The notes below the pieces were generated by a model that was given only the letters and a program-made list of their open reading frames with translations, ran no database searches and had not been told where the DNA came from. Shown here piece after piece: positions 7,134 through 9,679 of a DNA stretch of 9,679 nucleotides; the stretch's first letter is position 1, and each line of letters begins with the position of its first letter. The position numbers and the translations under genes are program-made. The DNA comes from Sulfuricurvum sp. (lineage in GTDB: Bacteria; Campylobacterota; Campylobacteria; Campylobacterales; Sulfurimonadaceae). Location of the stretch: the NCBI GenBank assembly GCA_014764075.1, contig JACXUE010000034.1, forward strand, positions 1 to 9,679, read 5' to 3'.

Positions 7134-8348
7134 ATGCAAGTCTATTTGGACAATAACGCAACAACAATGGTCGACCCGGCCGTTACCGAAGCGATGATTC
7201 CGTTTTTCAGTGAGATTTACGGTAATCCTAACTCGCTTCACCGTTTTGGAACTGCGTCGCATCCAGCTATTACTAAAGCGATTAATCAAGTGTATAAAGC
7301 GATCAACGCCAGTGACAAGGATGATATCATCTTTACCTCATGCGCTACTGAGTCGAACAACTGGGTGCTCAAATCGGTATGGGTCGATAAAATCCTTAAC
7401 GGCGATAAAAACCATATCGTTACGACTGAAGTGGAGCATCCATCGGTTCTATCCACCTGTAAATTCCTCGAGGAGCAGGGGGTTAAAGTAACTTACTTGC
7501 CGGTTAATGATCAAGGGATCGTTGAGGCGCATACGCTTCGCAGTTTTATCACTGAAAAAACAGCGCTTGTATCGGTGATGTGGGCGAACAACGAGACGGG
7601 GATGATTTTTCCGATCAAAGAGATTGGACAAATCTGTAAAGAGCGGGGGATATTGTTCCACACCGACGCGGTTCAGGCGGTCGGCAAGATCCCCGTCGAT
7701 ATGCACGATGTCCATGTCGATTTTATGTCGATGTCGGCGCACAAGTTCCACGGTCCCAAAGGGATCGGAGCCCTCTACATTCGTAACTCCCAAGCGCTGA
7801 CGCCGCTTCTTCACGGCGGAGAGCAAATGGGGGGGCGCCGTTCGGGGACACTGAACGTCCCTTATATCGTCGGTATGGGAAAAGCGATCGAACTTGCAAC
7901 CGAGAACATTGAAGAAAAAATGGAAAGTATCCGTGCCAAACGGGATCGTCTGGAAGATGCCTTGTTGGCGGAATTAGAAGATGTGATGGTTGTCGGAAAC
8001 CGTGAAAATCGAACCCCCAATACAATTTTGATCTCGATTCGCGGTGTCGAGGGGGAGGGGATGTTGTGGGATCTCAACAACGCCCTCATCGGTGCTTCTA
8101 CAGGCTCGGCTTGTGCGAGCGAAGATTTGGAAGCAAATACCGTTATGCTCGCGATCGGTGCCGATCATGAGTTGGCGCATACAGGGATCCGTCTGAGTTT
8201 GAGTCGCTTTACGACCGATGAAGAGATCGACTACGTCATCGGAAGTTTTAAAAATGCGGTTAATCGTTTGCGTAAGATTTCAAGCTCGTACGCAAAAGTA
8301 CAACCCACTGCGGGCGGTGAAGCAGCCGCATGCGGAATTCACCACTAA
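7134..8348 (+). CDS. nifS: Cysteine desulfurase, NifS type
   Basis: The 404-residue PLP enzyme strips sulfur from L-cysteine and hands it as a persulfide to the scaffold encoded next, NifU. Visible residues are the PLP lysine Lys204 in SAHKFHGPKG, His102 in EHPSV stacking on the cofactor, Asp178 and Gln181 in HTDAVQ, and the catalytic Cys327 in TGSACAS on the mobile loop of class I desulfurases. YLDNNATT at 4-11 is the family N-terminal motif. The ATG at 7134 is chosen because GGAG lies 6 bases upstream; an in-frame TTG at 7122 would absorb that site. The extreme C-terminus is Cys-Gly-Ile-His-His, an unusual potential metal-binding tail. In Campylobacterota this pair serves general Fe-S assembly rather than nitrogen fixation alone; no other nif gene is visible here. 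Confidence 0.96.
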   Translation: MQVYLDNNATTMVDPAVTEAMIPFFSEIYGNPNSLHRFGTASHPAITKAINQVYKAINASDKDDIIFTSCATESNNWVLKSVWVDKILNGDKNHIVTTEVEHPSVLSTCKFLEEQGVKVTYLPVNDQGIVEAHTLRSFITEKTALVSVMWANNETGMIFPIKEIGQICKERGILFHTDAVQAVGKIPVDMHDVHVDFMSMSAHKFHGPKGIGALYIRNSQALTPLLHGGEQMGGRRSGTLNVPYIVGMGKAIELATENIEEKMESIRAKRDRLEDALLAELEDVMVVGNRENRTPNTILISIRGVEGEGMLWDLNNALIGASTGSACASEDLEANTVMLAIGADHELAHTGIRLSLSRFTTDEEIDYVIGSFKNAVNRLRKISSSYAKVQPTAGGEAAACGIHH

Positions 8349-8392
8349 AAGTTTAAGAGGTATCTCCCGAATTACCTAGAGCCAACTTTTTT
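8347..8392 (+). terminator. Possible terminator or attenuator after nifS
   Basis: AAAAGTT at 8347-8353 can pair with AACTTTT at 8384-8390, with an inner helix AGGTA (8358-8362) with TACCT (8373-8377), and the 3' arm ends in a run of six T. The fold starts at the nifS stop codon. The stems are AT-rich and the outer loop is long, so it would be an inefficient terminator at best, reducing rather than stopping read-through to nifU. The pairings were found by eye. Confidence 0.3.
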
Positions 8393-8400
8393 AGTACACT

Positions 8401-8409
8401 TGCTAAAAT
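8401..8409 (+). promoter_or_regulatory. Extended -10 box, possible nifU promoter
   Basis: TGCTAAAAT is a TGn-extended -10 element with one mismatch to TATAAT, followed by a plausible start near 8416. It lies directly after the terminator-like fold and would give nifU its own transcript with a leader of about 85 bases. Upstream of it is a T-rich stretch but no -35 box. Confidence 0.4.
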
Positions 8410-8445
8410 AAGTTAGGCGTTCATGAGGGAGATGAGTTTCTTTTG

Positions 8446-8473
8446 TTTCTTTTCTTTGGAGAAAGAAAAGAAA
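8446..8473 (+). repeat. 12-bp perfect inverted repeat in the nifU leader
   Basis: TTTCTTTTCTTT at 8446-8457 and AAAGAAAAGAAA at 8462-8473 are exact reverse complements separated by the tetraloop GGAG. In RNA this is a pyrimidine-arm/purine-arm hairpin with a Shine-Dalgarno-like loop, ending 27 bases before the nifU ATG. It is not followed by a T-run, so it is not a conventional terminator. Its role is unknown; it may affect RNA stability or ribosome loading. Confidence 0.6.
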
Positions 8474-8500
8474 GAGAATAACGAAATAAAGGAAAATACC

Positions 8501-9475
8501 ATGGCAAAAAATGATCTATTGGGTGGATCTCTTTGGGATCAGTACTCAAATAAAGTAACTACATTGATGAACAATCCCCAGCATCAAGGGGAAATCACCG
8601 AAGAGGAAGCAGCCGCGGCAGGGCATAAATTGATCGTTGCCGATTTCGGTGCGGAGAGCTGCGGCGATGCGGTACGCCTCTATTGGGAAGTTGACCCCAC
8701 TAATGATGTCATCGTCAAATCGAAATTTAAAAGTTTTGGATGCGGTACGGCGATCGCCAGTTCGGATATGATGACAGAGCTTTGTATCGGTAAAACGGTA
8801 CAGGAGGCGGTTAAAATCACCAATATCGATGTTGAGATGGCATTGCGCGATACTCCCGAAGTTCCAGCCGTACCGCCTCAAAAAATGCACTGCTCAGTCA
8901 TGGCGTACGATGTTATCAAAAAAGCGGCAGGACTTTATCTCGGTGTCGATGCGGCAAGTTTTGAAGACGAAATCATCGTATGCGAATGTGCCCGTGTCAG
9001 CCTCGGAACATTGCGTGAAGTGATTAAACTCAATGATCTGAAAACGGTTGAGCAGATTACCGACTACACCAAGGCGGGCGGATTCTGTAAATCGTGTATC
9101 AAACCGGGCGGCCATGAAGCGCGGGAATACTATCTTGTTGATATATTGGCGGATGTCCGTGCCCAAATGGATCAGGAGAAAATGCGTGCCGCCGCCGATG
9201 CCGGAAGCCACGGCGATTTTGAGGCGATGACCTTGGTTCAAAAAATCAAAGCGATCGACAGTGTCGTCGATGAGTCGATCCGTCAATTCCTTATTATGGA
9301 CGGCGGTAATATGGAGGTTATCGATATCAAAGATTCACCGGATTATATCGATGTCTATATCCGATATTTGGGTGCGTGTTCGGGGTGTGCGAGTTCAAGT
9401 ACGGGGACGTTGTACGCTATTGAAGCGACACTCAAAGAGAAATTGTCTCCAAAAATCCGCGTGCTTCCTATCTAA
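8501..9475 (+). CDS. nifU: Fe-S cluster assembly scaffold, full three-domain NifU
   Basis: The 324-residue protein has the complete NifU layout with all nine expected cysteines. The IscU-like N-terminal scaffold domain (about 10-145) has Cys54 (SCGD), Cys81 (FGCG) and Cys131 (HCSV). The central BFD-like domain that holds a permanent [2Fe-2S] cluster has Cys161, Cys163 (VCECARV), Cys196 and Cys199 (GFCKSC). The C-terminal NFU domain (about 245-324) has Cys293 and Cys296 (GACSGC) for a [4Fe-4S] cluster. It receives sulfur from NifS. The ATG at 8501 is chosen because it begins MAKNDLLGGSLWDQYS as in homologues and has AAAGGAAAA upstream. The frame stays open to an ATG at 8423, which would add 26 low-complexity residues encoded across the leader hairpin. 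The gene is 152 bases after nifS. Confidence 0.96.
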   Translation: MAKNDLLGGSLWDQYSNKVTTLMNNPQHQGEITEEEAAAAGHKLIVADFGAESCGDAVRLYWEVDPTNDVIVKSKFKSFGCGTAIASSDMMTELCIGKTVQEAVKITNIDVEMALRDTPEVPAVPPQKMHCSVMAYDVIKKAAGLYLGVDAASFEDEIIVCECARVSLGTLREVIKLNDLKTVEQITDYTKAGGFCKSCIKPGGHEAREYYLVDILADVRAQMDQEKMRAAADAGSHGDFEAMTLVQKIKAIDSVVDESIRQFLIMDGGNMEVIDIKDSPDYIDVYIRYLGACSGCASSSTGTLYAIEATLKEKLSPKIRVLPI

Positions 9476-9486
9476 ATTCCTCTATG

Positions 9487-9512
9487 TACTTTTCTCTTTA
9501 GGGAGAAAAGTA
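9487..9512. terminator. 10-bp palindrome between convergent genes, possible bidirectional terminator
   Basis: TACTTTTCTC at 9487-9496 and GAGAAAAGTA at 9503-9512 form a perfect 10-bp stem with a six-base loop. It lies 11 bases after the nifU stop and 2 bases before the stop codon of the opposing gene, where a shared terminator is expected. Neither strand carries a T-run after the stem, so it may instead stabilise mRNA 3' ends. Its arms resemble the arms of the hairpin in the nifU leader. Confidence 0.5.
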
Positions 9513-9514
9513 TG

Positions 9515-9679
9515 CTAAAAGTTCTTATCAAACCAATCGGCTACTTGAGAGCGAATCGTATGTCTCAACTGAATCCCTGCGATAAAATTATTATGCTGTG
9601 CTTTGTTGAGTAACGTAACGAGAGCATTGCGCCGTTTGGATAGGAATGGATGGTCAATTTGCCCTGGATCCCCCATAAT
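9515..9679 (-). CDS. C-terminal fragment of an unidentified protein
   Basis: The minus-strand frame is open from the window edge to TAG at 9515-9517, giving the last 54 residues of a gene that starts outside. The fragment is basic and probably helical, includes IDHPFLSKRRNALVTLL, and ends VADWFDKNF. I do not recognise a family. It converges on nifU, and the palindrome at 9487-9512 lies just after its stop codon. No frameshift is seen. A short open frame at an edge could be chance, but its position right against a terminator-like element supports a real gene end. Confidence 0.5.
   Translation of the reverse strand: MMGDPGQIDHPFLSKRRNALVTLLNKAQHNNFIAGIQLRHTIRSQVADWFDKNF

Overview
The window looks like a core chromosomal segment of a Campylobacterota (Epsilonproteobacteria) bacterium. 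Gene content and protein character resemble the free-living Sulfurimonas/Sulfuricurvum group more than the AT-rich Helicobacter/Campylobacter pathogens. The basis is gene order and protein families. From memory, the divergent block def-clpP-tig <-> folE-fliI has the same order in Campylobacter jejuni, and a NifS/NifU pair serving as the general Fe-S assembly machinery is typical of this class. Genus-level placement is inference.

Left half, minus strand, read right to left: trigger factor (tig, 4965-3670), ClpP protease (clpP, 3664-3068), a degenerate GGDEF protein (3057-2002), peptide deformylase (def, 1994-1479) and a YifB/ComM-type AAA+ ATPase (1388 to beyond base 1). The first four are separated by only 5 to 10 bases and look like one transcript. 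Three of them act on new proteins: folding at the exit tunnel, N-terminal deformylation, and proteolysis. The GGDEF protein is the odd member. Its active-site motif is destroyed but its c-di-GMP-binding RxxD I-site is intact, so it may sense rather than make the second messenger. yifB has its own 90-base leader with a possible promoter.

Right half, plus strand: folE (GTP cyclohydrolase I, 5105-5692) starts 139 bases from tig in the opposite direction and is followed after 3 bases by fliI (flagellar export ATPase, 5696-7000). Next come nifS (cysteine desulfurase, 7134-8348) and nifU (three-domain Fe-S scaffold, 8501-9475). NifS supplies sulfur from cysteine and NifU assembles the cluster. A perfect 17-base palindrome lies just before nifS. 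The 152-base nifS-nifU gap holds a terminator-like fold, an extended -10 box and a 12-bp hairpin. A 10-bp palindrome follows nifU, and then the C-terminal end of an unidentified minus-strand gene runs off the window.

There are no RNA genes, mobile elements, CRISPR arrays or signs of recent transfer. No gap between genes exceeds 300 bases. The most noteworthy points are the I-site-only GGDEF protein inside a protein-maturation operon, and the set of palindromes around nifS and nifU.
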